Positions 1-9,027 of a DNA stretch of 64,000 nt are shown piece after piece (position 1 is the first letter of the stretch; every line of letters starts with the position of its first letter). The DNA lies in the NCBI RefSeq assembly GCF_018310695.1, contig NZ_JAGXCY010000023.1, positions 22,353-86,352 on the forward strand, given 5' to 3'. The stretch comes from Paenibacillus sp. Marseille-Q4541 (GTDB lineage Bacteria; Bacillota; Bacilli; Paenibacillales; Paenibacillaceae). The notes beneath the pieces were generated by a model. That model was not told where the DNA came from. It searched no databases and saw only the letters and a program-made list of their open reading frames with translations. A program made the translations under genes and the position numbers.

Positions 1-1
1 T

Positions 2-316
2 CCGATTACAGGACAAGGGACGAATACGGCTTCGTACTCGGCAGATGTCTTGTTAGGTACTCTTTTAGATTATAAGGATAAGGTATGGGATGAAGAGCTC
101 GGAATCGAATATTGGAGACGGGCAAAGCCCTACATTACTGCCATGACGGAGTGGACAAATGCCATGACCGGCGATTTGCCTGAGCATATTATCGGTACGT
201 TAGTAAAAGGCGGGAGTGATCAGCATATTGCAAACCAAGTTGCTGAATGGTTCGAGAACCCGCTTAAAGCTCATGAAGCTTTCTTCTTAGATTCTTCTCT
301 CCACACCCAATCTTAA
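2..316 (+). CDS. C-terminal part of an FAD-dependent monooxygenase-like protein (5' end outside window)
   Basis: The reading frame is open from base 2 to a TAA at 314-316, so only about 104 residues are present and the start lies upstream of the window. The fragment begins PITGQGTNTAS, which resembles the second flavin-contact motif (G-x-G-x-N) of styrene-monooxygenase/hydroxylase-type FAD enzymes, where the loop precedes a long helix. The rest is charged and helical with no membrane segment. An internal TTG at 50 is not a likely start because the conserved motif lies before it. The family call rests on one motif, so the substrate is unknown. A terminator-like hairpin follows the stop. Confidence 0.45.
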   Translation, partial: PITGQGTNTASYSADVLLGTLLDYKDKVWDEELGIEYWRRAKPYITAMTEWTNAMTGDLPEHIIGTLVKGGSDQHIANQVAEWFENPLKAHEAFFLDSSLHTQS

Positions 317-330
317 TTCTCACACCAATT

Positions 331-364
331 AACGTGTCTGTCCAAAGTGACGGCACGTTTTTAT
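331..364 (+). terminator. Probable Rho-independent terminator after the flavoprotein gene
   Basis: AACGTG at 331-336 pairs with CACGTT at 354-359 and is followed by a T-rich run. It lies 14 bp after the stop codon of the upstream gene. The stem has internal mismatches, so it is moderate rather than strong. Confidence 0.5.
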
Positions 365-385
365 TGTTTGTGAGACAAACAATAA
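361..385. promoter_or_regulatory. 25-bp perfect palindrome, candidate operator for the MFS gene
   Basis: TTATTGTTTGT, then GAG, then ACAAACAATAA forms two perfect 11-bp arms around a 3-bp centre. It lies about 112 bp before the MFS transporter start, between that gene and the preceding terminator. This geometry is typical of a TetR-type or MarR-type operator. No regulator gene adjoins it in the window, so the binding protein is unknown. Confidence 0.45.
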
Positions 386-497
386 ATCGTTGAAAATACA
401 TAAGGATAATGGTAACGTATGCGATGATGCTCAGCCCGTTCTAAAGCAATGTTCCCAAAATACATATTACATCACACGTTGAGGGTGGTAATTTCAC

Positions 498-1706
498 ATG
501 GCGACATTTTTTCTCGTTATCATTTATCTTTCTTTTATTAGCTTAGGTATACCTGATTCCTTGCTTGGTGTGGCCTGGCCGGTCATGCAGCCGGATATCG
601 GGGCATCTTTTGAATCGGCAGGACTCTTGTCCATGGTGATCGCAGGAGGAACGATCGTATCCAGTCTCGTTAGCGGCAGTATAATTGAGAGACTGGGTAC
701 AGGTAGAGTAACATTGATCAGCTGTATGATGACAGCAGGTGCACTATTGGGGTTTTCCTTTGCTCCATCACTGGTGTGGCTCATTTTGTTGGCGATTCCA
801 CTTGGGCTAGGCGGAGGAGCGGTTGATGCAGGACTTAATCATTATGTTGCTTCTCATTACAAAGCGCATCATATGAGCTGGCTTCATTGTTTCTGGGGCG
901 TAGGAGCTACGACAGGACCCATCATTATGTCTTTTTACATCGCCAGTCAAGGCTGGAGAAGTGGGTATACTGCTGTTGCAATCATACAGTTCGGCCTCGT
1001 AATCTTACTTTTTGTGACACTTCCGCTTTGGAAAAAGGTAGCGACACTGCATCAGACTTCTGATCCACAACAAGGCAACAGTAATGATTCTATAGTCGAG
1101 GGGGCAAATCAAGAGGCTGATCCTGCCCGTTCAAGAGTGAAACCACTTCACATTAAAGGTGTGAAAGTTACGCTCATCGCTTTTTTATTCTATTGCGGTG
1201 TAGAAATGACTGTAGGGTTATGGGGAGCGAGCTTTTTGGTAGGAACGAAAGAGTTATCTGTTGAAACAGCTGCCACATGGGTATCCATGTATTATGGAGG
1301 AATTACCGTGGGTAGACTGGTTACGGGGTTTATTACGTTAAAAGTTAGCAATCGGACATTAATCCGTCTTGGGCAAATGACTGCGCTTAGCGGTGCGGTG
1401 CTGTTGTTGCTGCCACTAGATAGCATTTTTGCCCTCATTGGACTCATTTTGATCGGTTTGGGGCTGGCCCCGATTTATCCATGCTTACTGCATGAAACGC
1501 CAATCCGTTTTGGCAAGGAGCATTCTTCTCGTATTATGGGATACCAAATGGCTGTTGCTTATACGGGAACGACCGTTTTACCTCCTTTGTTCGGCGTTCT
1601 TGCTTCAGAGTGGACGATTGCCTTGTTTCCGGTGGTGGTTTTCATTTTTATTGCTGTAATGTTTATTGGGTCTGAGAAAGTTAATCGTACGATTCAACAT
1701 CATTAA
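498..1706 (+). CDS. MFS transporter, FucP/sugar-MFS-like
   Basis: A 402-residue polytopic protein with about 12 hydrophobic segments in two halves, separated by a polar loop around residues 180-215. This is the usual length and layout of the major facilitator superfamily. The N-terminal half carries the GSIIERLGTGRV loop, in the place of the signature between helices 2 and 3. GAGGGTGG ends 9 bp before the ATG and fixes the start. The AlkC-like gene follows 21 bp after the stop and is probably co-transcribed. A perfect palindrome upstream suggests repressor control. The substrate cannot be read from the sequence: proton-coupled sugar import or small-molecule efflux are both possible. Confidence 0.8.
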   Translation: MATFFLVIIYLSFISLGIPDSLLGVAWPVMQPDIGASFESAGLLSMVIAGGTIVSSLVSGSIIERLGTGRVTLISCMMTAGALLGFSFAPSLVWLILLAIPLGLGGGAVDAGLNHYVASHYKAHHMSWLHCFWGVGATTGPIIMSFYIASQGWRSGYTAVAIIQFGLVILLFVTLPLWKKVATLHQTSDPQQGNSNDSIVEGANQEADPARSRVKPLHIKGVKVTLIAFLFYCGVEMTVGLWGASFLVGTKELSVETAATWVSMYYGGITVGRLVTGFITLKVSNRTLIRLGQMTALSGAVLLLLPLDSIFALIGLILIGLGLAPIYPCLLHETPIRFGKEHSSRIMGYQMAVAYTGTTVLPPLFGVLASEWTIALFPVVVFIFIAVMFIGSEKVNRTIQHH

Positions 1707-1727
1707 TTTCAAAAGGACGTGTTAATA

Positions 1728-2843
1728 GTGGCTGAACCACTTAAAAATATATATAGTGAAGCTTTCTTACATCAGTTCGGTCTAACCATTTCCGCTGCTT
1801 ATGCTTCATTTCCGGTAGAGGCTTTTATTCAACAAGTGATGGATGACAAGTGGGAGGAGAAAGCTTTAAAGGAACGAATGCGGACAATCACTCATGCGAT
1901 GGGCACCTTTTTGCCTGAACGTTATGAGGAAGCAATCGAGATTTTATTTACAGTCCATGAATCCTGCTCTGGATTTGCTTATCTAGTCATGCCGGATTTT
2001 GTGGAAGTATACGGTCAAGAGGAAAAGCATTGGGATCTTTCTATGCAGGCATTGGAAAAGTTCACACAGCACTCTTCTGCTGAATTTGCCGTAAGGCCAT
2101 TTATTATTCATGATCCTGAGCGAATGATGAAGCAAATGATGGAATGGTCTTTTCATCCGGTAGATCATGTAAGACGTCTTGCCAGTGAAGGATGCAGACC
2201 ACGTCTGCCTTGGGGACAAGCACTGACGATGTTTAAACAAGATCCAGCACCCATTCTACCGATTTTGGAGCAATTAAAAGCAGACCCATCCCTGTATGTG
2301 CGCAAAAGTGTAGCAAATAACTTAAATGATATCGCCAAAGATCACCCAAATATCGTAATCGAAACCGCACGCCGCTGGATTGGGAATGACACGCATACCG
2401 ACTGGATTGTGAGACATGCCTGCAGAACATTAATTCGTAAAGCAGAACCGGAGGTCATGGCTCTGTTCGGATACGCTGAATCTACAGAAGGTTCAAGCCT
2501 AACAACAGAGGCCCACATCACTGCTGATCCATTCATTCTGCACATTGGTGATAGCGGAAGTCTCAGCTATCAATTGGTTGTACGTGAAGGAGATTCAGCT
2601 CGGCTACGCATTGAATATGGTATTGATTTTGTAAAGTCTAGTGGACAAGTTTCACGAAAGAAATTTTTGCTGTCTGATAAAACCGTACCCGGCGGCTCTC
2701 GTCTAAGTGGATCTAGAACACATCGCTGGTCTGATCTGACGACACGTCGACATTATGCCGGGCTACATCAAATCGTACTTCTTATTAACGGGCAGGAAGT
2801 TGCCTACACTGAGATCCAGTTGGAGCCTTCGAACCTTCTATAA
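1728..2843 (+). CDS. alkC: AlkC-like DNA alkylation repair protein (HEAT repeats plus C-terminal Ig-like domain)
   Basis: This 371-residue protein has about 240 residues of helical HEAT-like repeats. Typical repeat phrases are HPVDHVRRLASEGCRPRLPW and DPSLYVRKSVANNLNDIAKD, the pattern of AlkC/AlkD 3-methyladenine DNA glycosylases, which remove N-alkylated bases without base flipping. The last 100 or so residues are beta-rich and read as the Ig-like domain found in one AlkC branch. A GTG at 1719 lies only 1 bp from AAAGGA, whereas GTG at 1728 is spaced about 10 bp from it, so 1728 is chosen. The gene follows the MFS gene closely, and a terminator follows its stop. Family is clear; AlkC rather than AlkD rests on the length and the extra domain. 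Confidence 0.75.
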   Translation: MAEPLKNIYSEAFLHQFGLTISAAYASFPVEAFIQQVMDDKWEEKALKERMRTITHAMGTFLPERYEEAIEILFTVHESCSGFAYLVMPDFVEVYGQEEKHWDLSMQALEKFTQHSSAEFAVRPFIIHDPERMMKQMMEWSFHPVDHVRRLASEGCRPRLPWGQALTMFKQDPAPILPILEQLKADPSLYVRKSVANNLNDIAKDHPNIVIETARRWIGNDTHTDWIVRHACRTLIRKAEPEVMALFGYAESTEGSSLTTEAHITADPFILHIGDSGSLSYQLVVREGDSARLRIEYGIDFVKSSGQVSRKKFLLSDKTVPGGSRLSGSRTHRWSDLTTRRHYAGLHQIVLLINGQEVAYTEIQLEPSNLL

Positions 2844-2869
2844 CGCTAGAAGGTACATATGAAACGAGA

Positions 2870-2898
2870 AGACTGCTTATTTATGAGTAGTCTTTTTT
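2870..2898 (+). terminator. Rho-independent terminator after alkC
   Basis: AGACTGCT pairs with AGTAGTCT (one G-U pair) and runs straight into seven T residues. It lies 27 bp after the stop codon of the AlkC-like gene. Confidence 0.8.
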
Positions 2899-3056
2899 TG
2901 TATCATGTAAAGTTTCTAGCAAACCTTTCATCCAGCGTAAATAGATAGAGACAACAGAAGAAGGAATGATTAGAATATATACTAAAAAAATGTAATCTGT
3001 AGAATTCCACAAGAATGATGTTGGTGAACAATAAGGGAGAGGTGGTGGAGTTTGAT

Positions 3057-4853
3057 ATGAGAAATAAAAAATTAGTACATCAAATCTTTCGGCCGCTGCA
3101 TTCCATCGTTGTGCAGCTTTTTTTGTTGTTTTTTATTGGGATGACAGTTCCTGTCCTCGTTATGGGATTCCTGTCCTATGAGAAATCAGCCTCCATTGTT
3201 GAAGAACAAGTCAGTAAAGTAGCCTCCCTTACGATTACACAGGTGAGCGACAAACTCGACATGTTGTTCAAGAAGATTGATGATTCCTCTATGATGCTGC
3301 TTAGCAACAAGGTTGTACACAGTATTTTGGAGGAAAAAGACGCCGATCTATATGCGAGTACACTAAAGGTAAAGGAAGGAAAAGATTTTCTCACCTCTGT
3401 CATGATCAATTCACCTGAAATTCTAGATATTTATATTTTTGATATTAAGCAACAAAATTCAGTGCTGAGTGCCGATTCTTTCAATTCTCCCCCTGATCAC
3501 AGTAATTCATGGTGGTATCAAGAGATTGTAAAGGCGAATGGATCACCTGTATGGTTCGGACTGACCGAAACCTCTTATTTGAAACAAGCTGAAATGGGTT
3601 TTCCGGTATTTGGATTAGGACGAGCCATTCGAAGCTGGGAATCAGGTGAGATCATTGGCGTCATGTTCTTTGAGATTATGGGCGATGTACTTATCAAAGA
3701 ACTGGACAAGGTTCAGTTTGGTGAAACGGGTTACGTGGTCATCACCAATGACGAGAAGCAATATTTCTATCATCCGGACAAGAACATGTATGGGAAAATC
3801 AGTGAATTGAAACTTCCGTTACAGATGATGCAATTTCATGAAGGAACGAAAAGTACCCTCATGATTCCTGAGAAACTTGATAACGGGTGGTATGTTCATG
3901 GTATCGTCCCTCTAGAAGAATTGACTGCTGATTCAGCCAGTATACGGAATTTTACGGTATGGATTGTGTTTGTTGCGATTTTGTTGGCTATAGGGGTGGG
4001 ATACTATGCCACCTTAAAAATCGGAAATCCCTTAGTCCAACTCAGCAGGTTAATGCGAATGGGTGAAGAAGGGGACTTAACTGTACGGAGCAGGAATGTC
4101 GGCCAGAATGAAATTGGACAACTGGGAAGAAGTTTTAACAAAATGATTGAGCAGATTAATGTACTGATACACCGCATTGCCAGTGAAGAACGAGAGAAGA
4201 AAAAGGCGGAAATTCGGGCACTGCGCTATCAAATCAATCCCCATTTTCTATATAATACGCTGAATTCGATCCGCTGGCTTGCCAAACTAAACCGCGTACA
4301 AGAGGTAGATCACACCGTAACGACACTAGTCCATCTATTAGAAGGGAGCCTGGAACGAAATGGTGTATTCATCAGACTTGGAGATGAGCTGGATCTATTA
4401 AGAAAATATATGATTATACAAGAGTATCGATATGATCATATGATTCATCTACAAATTACTTGTTCTAAACAATTAGAAGAATTGCCGATCCCTCGAATGT
4501 TGTTGCAGCCTATTGTAGAGAACGCTATTTTTCATGGAATTGCACCCAAAGATGACGAGGGTTCGATTCATATTCAAGTAGAACAAAAAGGAACGGATAT
4601 TCTAATTATCATTGAAGACGATGGCATAGGAATGAGTAAGGAACGTGCACATCAAATTTTGGCCGATGATGGAGATCGTCTGAACCAGGGCATGATCAAT
4701 ATCGGGATACGGCATGTGAATCAGACAGTAAAACTTTATTATGGCGAAGAGTATGGAGTTCAGGTGGAGAGTGAAGAAGGCAGTAGAACACGAGTGGTCA
4801 TTACACTATCAACAATGAGGAGGGAACCGAATGTACAAAGTACTGCTGGTTGA
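3057..4853 (+). CDS. YesM-family sensor histidine kinase
   Basis: A 598-residue membrane kinase. A transmembrane helix near residues 20-42 and another near 300-322 bracket an extracellular sensor region (dCache-like). A HAMP segment follows, then the His_kinase domain with RYQINPHFLYNTLNSIRW (phospho-acceptor His about residue 395), and a HATPase_c domain with N-box VENAIFHG and G-box DDGIGM. GGTGGAG ends 6 bp before the ATG at 3057, a better start than an in-frame ATG at 3015 that lacks a good SD. It overlaps the response regulator by 23 bp. With that gene it should control the sugar transport operon directly downstream, probably in response to an oligosaccharide or its binding protein. Confidence 0.9.
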   Translation: MRNKKLVHQIFRPLHSIVVQLFLLFFIGMTVPVLVMGFLSYEKSASIVEEQVSKVASLTITQVSDKLDMLFKKIDDSSMMLLSNKVVHSILEEKDADLYASTLKVKEGKDFLTSVMINSPEILDIYIFDIKQQNSVLSADSFNSPPDHSNSWWYQEIVKANGSPVWFGLTETSYLKQAEMGFPVFGLGRAIRSWESGEIIGVMFFEIMGDVLIKELDKVQFGETGYVVITNDEKQYFYHPDKNMYGKISELKLPLQMMQFHEGTKSTLMIPEKLDNGWYVHGIVPLEELTADSASIRNFTVWIVFVAILLAIGVGYYATLKIGNPLVQLSRLMRMGEEGDLTVRSRNVGQNEIGQLGRSFNKMIEQINVLIHRIASEEREKKKAEIRALRYQINPHFLYNTLNSIRWLAKLNRVQEVDHTVTTLVHLLEGSLERNGVFIRLGDELDLLRKYMIIQEYRYDHMIHLQITCSKQLEELPIPRMLLQPIVENAIFHGIAPKDDEGSIHIQVEQKGTDILIIIEDDGIGMSKERAHQILADDGDRLNQGMINIGIRHVNQTVKLYYGEEYGVQVESEEGSRTRVVITLSTMRREPNVQSTAG

Positions 4854-5655
4854 TGATGAGAAGATCGCTAGAATGGGGCTTCGGGCTACTTTTGATTGGG
4901 AAGGCAACGGATTTCATGTCGTAGGTGAAGCAGCGAATGGTCAAAAGGCGATGCGTTGGGTTGAGAATCGGGAGGTAGATATTTTAATAACGGATATCGC
5001 TATGCCTGTGATGAATGGTCTGGAGCTGACTCGTATTACGAAGGAATTCTGTCCTTGGGCGCAGGTGCTCCTTTTAAGCTGTCATAGCGATTTTGAATAT
5101 GTAAGAGAAGGGATCAGACTCGGCGCCTCCGATTATATGTTGAAACCGACTCTCAATGAAGATGCCCTAAAATCACTGCTGATCTGTATGCGGGGCAGGA
5201 TTGATCTGGAGAAACGAAATTTGCAAATCTTAAATGAATATAGAGAGAAGGAAGCAAGCCAGTTCAAGAAACCAGCAGAAAAAAATAGCAAATCCGTTCC
5301 TCCTATTCCACCGGAAGAGACATTACATGAACGTATAGTGACCCAAGCTACTTCCTATATTAAACTCCATTACCACAAAGGTATTTCACTTCAGGAGGTA
5401 GCAAGTCACGTATCGGTGAGTCGGAACTACTTTTGTGAGATGTTTAAACGGGTTACCGGACAAAATTTTACTCATTATCTCATTGAATTAAGGATTAATC
5501 GAGCAGCCGAACTGCTCACTACATCCTCCCTAAAAGTGTACGAAGTAGCGGAACAAGTTGGATTCAATGATGTCAAACACTTTAGTAAGCAGTTTAAAAA
5601 ATGCACAGGGATGTCACCTGCAGAATATCAAGGACTGTACCTCAAAACTAAATAA
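4831..5655 (+). CDS. YesN-family response regulator (REC + AraC HTH)
   Basis: This 274-residue regulator has an N-terminal receiver domain with the acidic pair DD at residues 8-9, phospho-acceptor Asp55 in TDIAMP and conserved Lys105 in LKP. The C-terminal AraC/XylS double helix-turn-helix spans roughly residues 165-270 and includes SVSRNYFCEMFKRVTG and the signature GFNDVKHFSKQFKK. It overlaps the kinase gene, so the pair is translated together. The next genes encode a sugar ABC transporter and alpha-galactosidase, which are its probable targets. No binding site is identified. Confidence 0.9.
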   Translation: MYKVLLVDDEKIARMGLRATFDWEGNGFHVVGEAANGQKAMRWVENREVDILITDIAMPVMNGLELTRITKEFCPWAQVLLLSCHSDFEYVREGIRLGASDYMLKPTLNEDALKSLLICMRGRIDLEKRNLQILNEYREKEASQFKKPAEKNSKSVPPIPPEETLHERIVTQATSYIKLHYHKGISLQEVASHVSVSRNYFCEMFKRVTGQNFTHYLIELRINRAAELLTTSSLKVYEVAEQVGFNDVKHFSKQFKKCTGMSPAEYQGLYLKTK

Positions 5656-5726
5656 GGGAACATCGGAAAACAACACACCAGTTCGGAACATAAGCCGTTC
5701 ATTTCATATCTCTCTCTATTTTATAA

Positions 5727-5740
5727 TTAAAGCGCTTACA
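5727..5740. promoter_or_regulatory. CcpA cre-like site upstream of the alpha-galactoside operon
   Basis: TTAAAGCGCTTACA matches the cre consensus TGWAANCGNTNWCA at nearly every position. It lies 69 bp before the binding-protein ATG, consistent with carbon catabolite repression of the transport and melA genes. Confidence 0.55.
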
Positions 5741-5808
5741 AAAATAGTAATCGTTTCTGCCAATCACTTTTTAACTGATGTACAAAACATGTCCATGGAG
5801 GGAAAAGA

Positions 5809-7122
5809 ATGAAAAAGAAACAGGTAGCAAGAGCCACGATTGTTCTCGTATTACTGTTTACAACTTTACTTTCAGCATGTGCTTCTGGTGGAGATGAATC
5901 ATCTGGAGGAGACTCCGGAGGTAAGGTGAAAATTAAATGGGCCACCTGGGGGAACCCTGGTGAACTTTCACGCTTTCAAGAAATGACGAAAGAGTTCAAT
6001 AAGACGCATCCTGATATCGAAGCTGAATTCATTCCGATCCCAGGAGAATACGATCAGAAAATACTGACCCAACTGACAGGGGGAACAGCCCCGGATGTAT
6101 TTTATGCAGGTGATGGTCTGGTTGTCAAATTAATCGAAAATAACAGCATCGAGAACCTTACACCTCTCATGGATGCTGAAACCAGCCTGATCAAGGAAGA
6201 GGATTATTTTCCAGGATTATGGGGTGCAGCGAAACGTGATGATCAAATTTATGGTGTAGCGGTGGACTGTAATCCGATGGTGCTTTGGTATAACAAGAAA
6301 GTGCTACAAGAAGCTGGAATTACAGAAATGCCGGCAGACTTGCAAGCTAATGGACAATGGACCTGGGATAAATTCCAAGAGATGACAACGAAAATTAAAG
6401 ACAGTAAAAAGTACGGGTATGTACTCGATAATAGCTGGAACAGCTACCATAGCTGGGTTACTTCCAATGGGGGAACTGTTTACGATGAGAGTGGCAAATT
6501 TGTAGGTGCAACGGATGCCAAATCCAAAGAAGCTTTTCAATTCTTATACGATAATGTGAAGTCGAAGAACATCACCTTCTCAGGCACCCTTCCAAAAGGA
6601 CAAGGTGGAGATGCCATGTTTATGTCCAACCAAGTTGGTTTTGTTGGTGCAGGACGCTGGTACCTACCGCTCTTCAAGAAAAATGCAAGTCTTGAATATG
6701 ATGTGGTCACTTGGCCAACGAATACAGGAAACAAAATAGAGCCTGCAGGGATTCCAACTGCTTACCTAGTACTTAACAAGACTTCCAAAAACAAAGAAGC
6801 TGCTTATCAATTTTTCTCTGAATTTGTAAGTAAAGAAGGACAACAATTCCGTTTACAAGGCGGTGGAAATGCAGTTCCATCTGTACAAGGGGTGGATGAT
6901 GTTGTACTGGAAGGTAACCTTCCTGAGCATGCACAGCTCTTTTTGGATGCCCGTGATATTGGATATGCCCTTACCCCCCATGAAGCGGGGATTCCAGGAT
7001 TGACTCAAGATATTGCTTCTAAATTTGAAGCGCTCTGGTTGCGTAATGAACCGCTTGAAGCTTCGCTAACAGGTATTCAAGATATGGCGAACAAAAAAAT
7101 CGAAGAGTACAAGAACAAATAG
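5809..7122 (+). CDS. Extracellular sugar-binding lipoprotein of a CUT1 ABC transporter
   Basis: A 437-residue lipoprotein. A basic N-terminus and hydrophobic stretch lead to the lipobox LLSACAS, so Cys24 would be lipidated and the protein held on the outer face of the membrane. The body has family-1 solute-binding features: IKWATWGNP at the start of the mature protein, GTAPDVFYAGDG in the middle and many Trp/Tyr residues for sugar stacking. It is the first gene of a binding protein-permease-permease-melA set. No ATPase gene is present, as usual for CUT1 systems served by a shared MsmX-type ATPase. Raffinose/melibiose-type alpha-galactosides are the likely ligands, inferred from melA. Confidence 0.88.
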   Translation: MKKKQVARATIVLVLLFTTLLSACASGGDESSGGDSGGKVKIKWATWGNPGELSRFQEMTKEFNKTHPDIEAEFIPIPGEYDQKILTQLTGGTAPDVFYAGDGLVVKLIENNSIENLTPLMDAETSLIKEEDYFPGLWGAAKRDDQIYGVAVDCNPMVLWYNKKVLQEAGITEMPADLQANGQWTWDKFQEMTTKIKDSKKYGYVLDNSWNSYHSWVTSNGGTVYDESGKFVGATDAKSKEAFQFLYDNVKSKNITFSGTLPKGQGGDAMFMSNQVGFVGAGRWYLPLFKKNASLEYDVVTWPTNTGNKIEPAGIPTAYLVLNKTSKNKEAAYQFFSEFVSKEGQQFRLQGGGNAVPSVQGVDDVVLEGNLPEHAQLFLDARDIGYALTPHEAGIPGLTQDIASKFEALWLRNEPLEASLTGIQDMANKKIEEYKNK

Positions 7123-7170
7123 AGACCCCTGAGATAGAAAACCTTGTAAAGGCAGGTGAGACGCTTGAAT

Positions 7171-8115
7171 ATGAAAATGCCAAATAGCCCAGCCTCGCCG
7201 CCTTCCACAAGGGAGGTGAGAGGGAAGAGGGCTGCTATGAACAGTAAAAAAGCTGATCATCTCTGGGGTTACTTTTTTATCTTCCCGCAGCTGGTAGGAT
7301 TAATCTGTTTTGCCTTGATTCCTCTAGTATCTGCGTTTGCAATCAGTATGATGAGCTGGGATGGAATGGGGACGAAAGAGTTTGTTGGATTCGATAACTT
7401 CGCCTCACAATTACGTGATGAAGAGTTTCGCATAGCGGTCGTAAATACCGTATACTACACTATTTTGTCCGTACCGACAGGTATTTTGCTCGCGATGATT
7501 GTAGCCGTAGGTCTCAATAAGGTCAAGGGCAAAGTCTTATACCGACTCATCTATTTTATGCCTAACATTACCATGTCCGTTGCGGTAGCCGTCGTCTTCA
7601 TGTGGCTGTTTAATGCAGACTTTGGACTAATCAATCTCTATCTTAAAGAGTGGTTTGGTATTCAAGGACCTCAGTGGCTTACAGACAGCCGGTTCGTTAT
7701 GCCCTCTATCGCTATGCTTAGTATCTGGATGGGACTTGGCGGAAACATGGTGCTTTTCCTGGCTGGCCTTCAAGGGATTTCACCAACCTACTATGAAGCA
7801 GCACAGATTGATGGCGCTACCAAATGGCAACAGTTACGATACATTACGATCCCGCTGTTGTCGCCTACTACGTTCTTTGTCACGATTATGTCTGTTATTG
7901 GTTCCTTCCAAGTCTTCGATCAGTCCTTCGTTATGACATCGGGTGGACCAGCCAAGGCGAGCTACACGATGGTCTATCACATTTATGAAATGGCATTTGT
8001 AGATTTTACGTTTGGAAAAAGTACAGCGGCAGCCGTCATCCTTTTCATTGTGATCTTGGCCCTTACCTTATTCCAGATGCGTATGTCGAAGCGCTGGGTT
8101 CATTACGAAGATTAG
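7171..8115 (+). CDS. CUT1 sugar ABC transporter permease (MalF/LacF/AmyD type)
   Basis: A 314-residue inner-membrane permease with six predicted helices, beginning WGYFFIFPQLVGLICFALIPL. The cytoplasmic EAA loop reads YYEAAQIDGATKWQQLRYITIPLL, where the shared ATPase docks. AGGTGAG lies 10 bp before the ATG at 7171. A second strong SD (GGAGGTGAG) lies further upstream of an in-frame ATG at 7237, so the real start could be either, and the intervening residues look non-conserved. It follows the binding protein by about 50 bp and precedes the second permease by 28 bp. Confidence 0.88.
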   Translation: MKMPNSPASPPSTREVRGKRAAMNSKKADHLWGYFFIFPQLVGLICFALIPLVSAFAISMMSWDGMGTKEFVGFDNFASQLRDEEFRIAVVNTVYYTILSVPTGILLAMIVAVGLNKVKGKVLYRLIYFMPNITMSVAVAVVFMWLFNADFGLINLYLKEWFGIQGPQWLTDSRFVMPSIAMLSIWMGLGGNMVLFLAGLQGISPTYYEAAQIDGATKWQQLRYITIPLLSPTTFFVTIMSVIGSFQVFDQSFVMTSGGPAKASYTMVYHIYEMAFVDFTFGKSTAAAVILFIVILALTLFQMRMSKRWVHYED

Positions 8116-8143
8116 ACCCATTTTCGAAAGGAGGAAATAGCAG

Positions 8144-8977
8144 ATGCAGATGAAAGGCTTCCGGCTGTCCACAGTGTTGCTCCATTTTGTACTTATTATT
8201 GGGGCTTGTATTATGGCCTTACCGTTCGTATGGATGGTGCTGAGTGCATTAAAAGATTTGTCTCAAGTATTTGTTGTTCCGCCTAAATGGATCCCTGAAC
8301 CCTTCGTATGGACCAATTTCAGAGATTCACTAACCGCCTTACCTTTTGGTCGAGCTTATTTTAACAGCTTATACATTAATATTATCGTGGTCGTATGTCA
8401 GCTTGTCACTTGTTCTATGGCCGCTTATGCTTTTGCCAAAATAAACTTTAAGTTCCGCGAGCCGATGTTCATCTTGTTCCTTGCGACGATGATGGTTCCT
8501 GGACAAGTGACAATCATTCCGCTCTATCTGATGTTTAAAAATATCGGCTGGCTGGATTCGCATTTAGCCATTATCATTCCATCTGCCTTACTGAATGCTT
8601 TCGGAGTGTTTCTTCTCCGTCAGTTCTTCCGGGGAATTCCGAAGGATATGGAGGAAGCAGCGATCGTAGATGGTGCGGGGAAACTGACGATTTACGCTAA
8701 AATTATGATTCCGCTTATTAAGCCGGCATTATCAGCACTCGGAATTTTCACCTTCTTAGGAATGTGGAATAGCTTCTTTAATCCCCTTATTTTCTTGAAC
8801 AGTCCTGAAAAATTTACCGTTCCAATGATGCTTAATCTGTACCGAGGAATGTATTCAACAGACTGGACGCTTATGATGGCTGGTGCCTCTATCGCTCTAG
8901 TACCTGTACTCATTGTGTATGTGATAGGCCAAAGGTACATTATCGAAGGGGTAACGTTATCAGGCATTAAGGGTTAA
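8144..8977 (+). CDS. CUT1 sugar ABC transporter permease (MalG/LacG/AmyC type)
   Basis: This 277-residue permease has six hydrophobic helices and the EAA loop MEEAAIVDGAGKLTIYAKIMIPL at about residues 165-190. It pairs with the preceding permease to form the heterodimeric channel for the sugar taken from the lipoprotein. GGAGG stands 11 bp before the ATG. The protein ends in the VTLSGIKG tail typical of MalG-like subunits. The melA gene follows after a 50-bp gap. Confidence 0.88.
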   Translation: MQMKGFRLSTVLLHFVLIIGACIMALPFVWMVLSALKDLSQVFVVPPKWIPEPFVWTNFRDSLTALPFGRAYFNSLYINIIVVVCQLVTCSMAAYAFAKINFKFREPMFILFLATMMVPGQVTIIPLYLMFKNIGWLDSHLAIIIPSALLNAFGVFLLRQFFRGIPKDMEEAAIVDGAGKLTIYAKIMIPLIKPALSALGIFTFLGMWNSFFNPLIFLNSPEKFTVPMMLNLYRGMYSTDWTLMMAGASIALVPVLIVYVIGQRYIIEGVTLSGIKG

Positions 8978-9027
8978 ATCTCAAATTATCATTTGATTAC
9001 CAAAATCGATTGAATCGGGAGGATACG

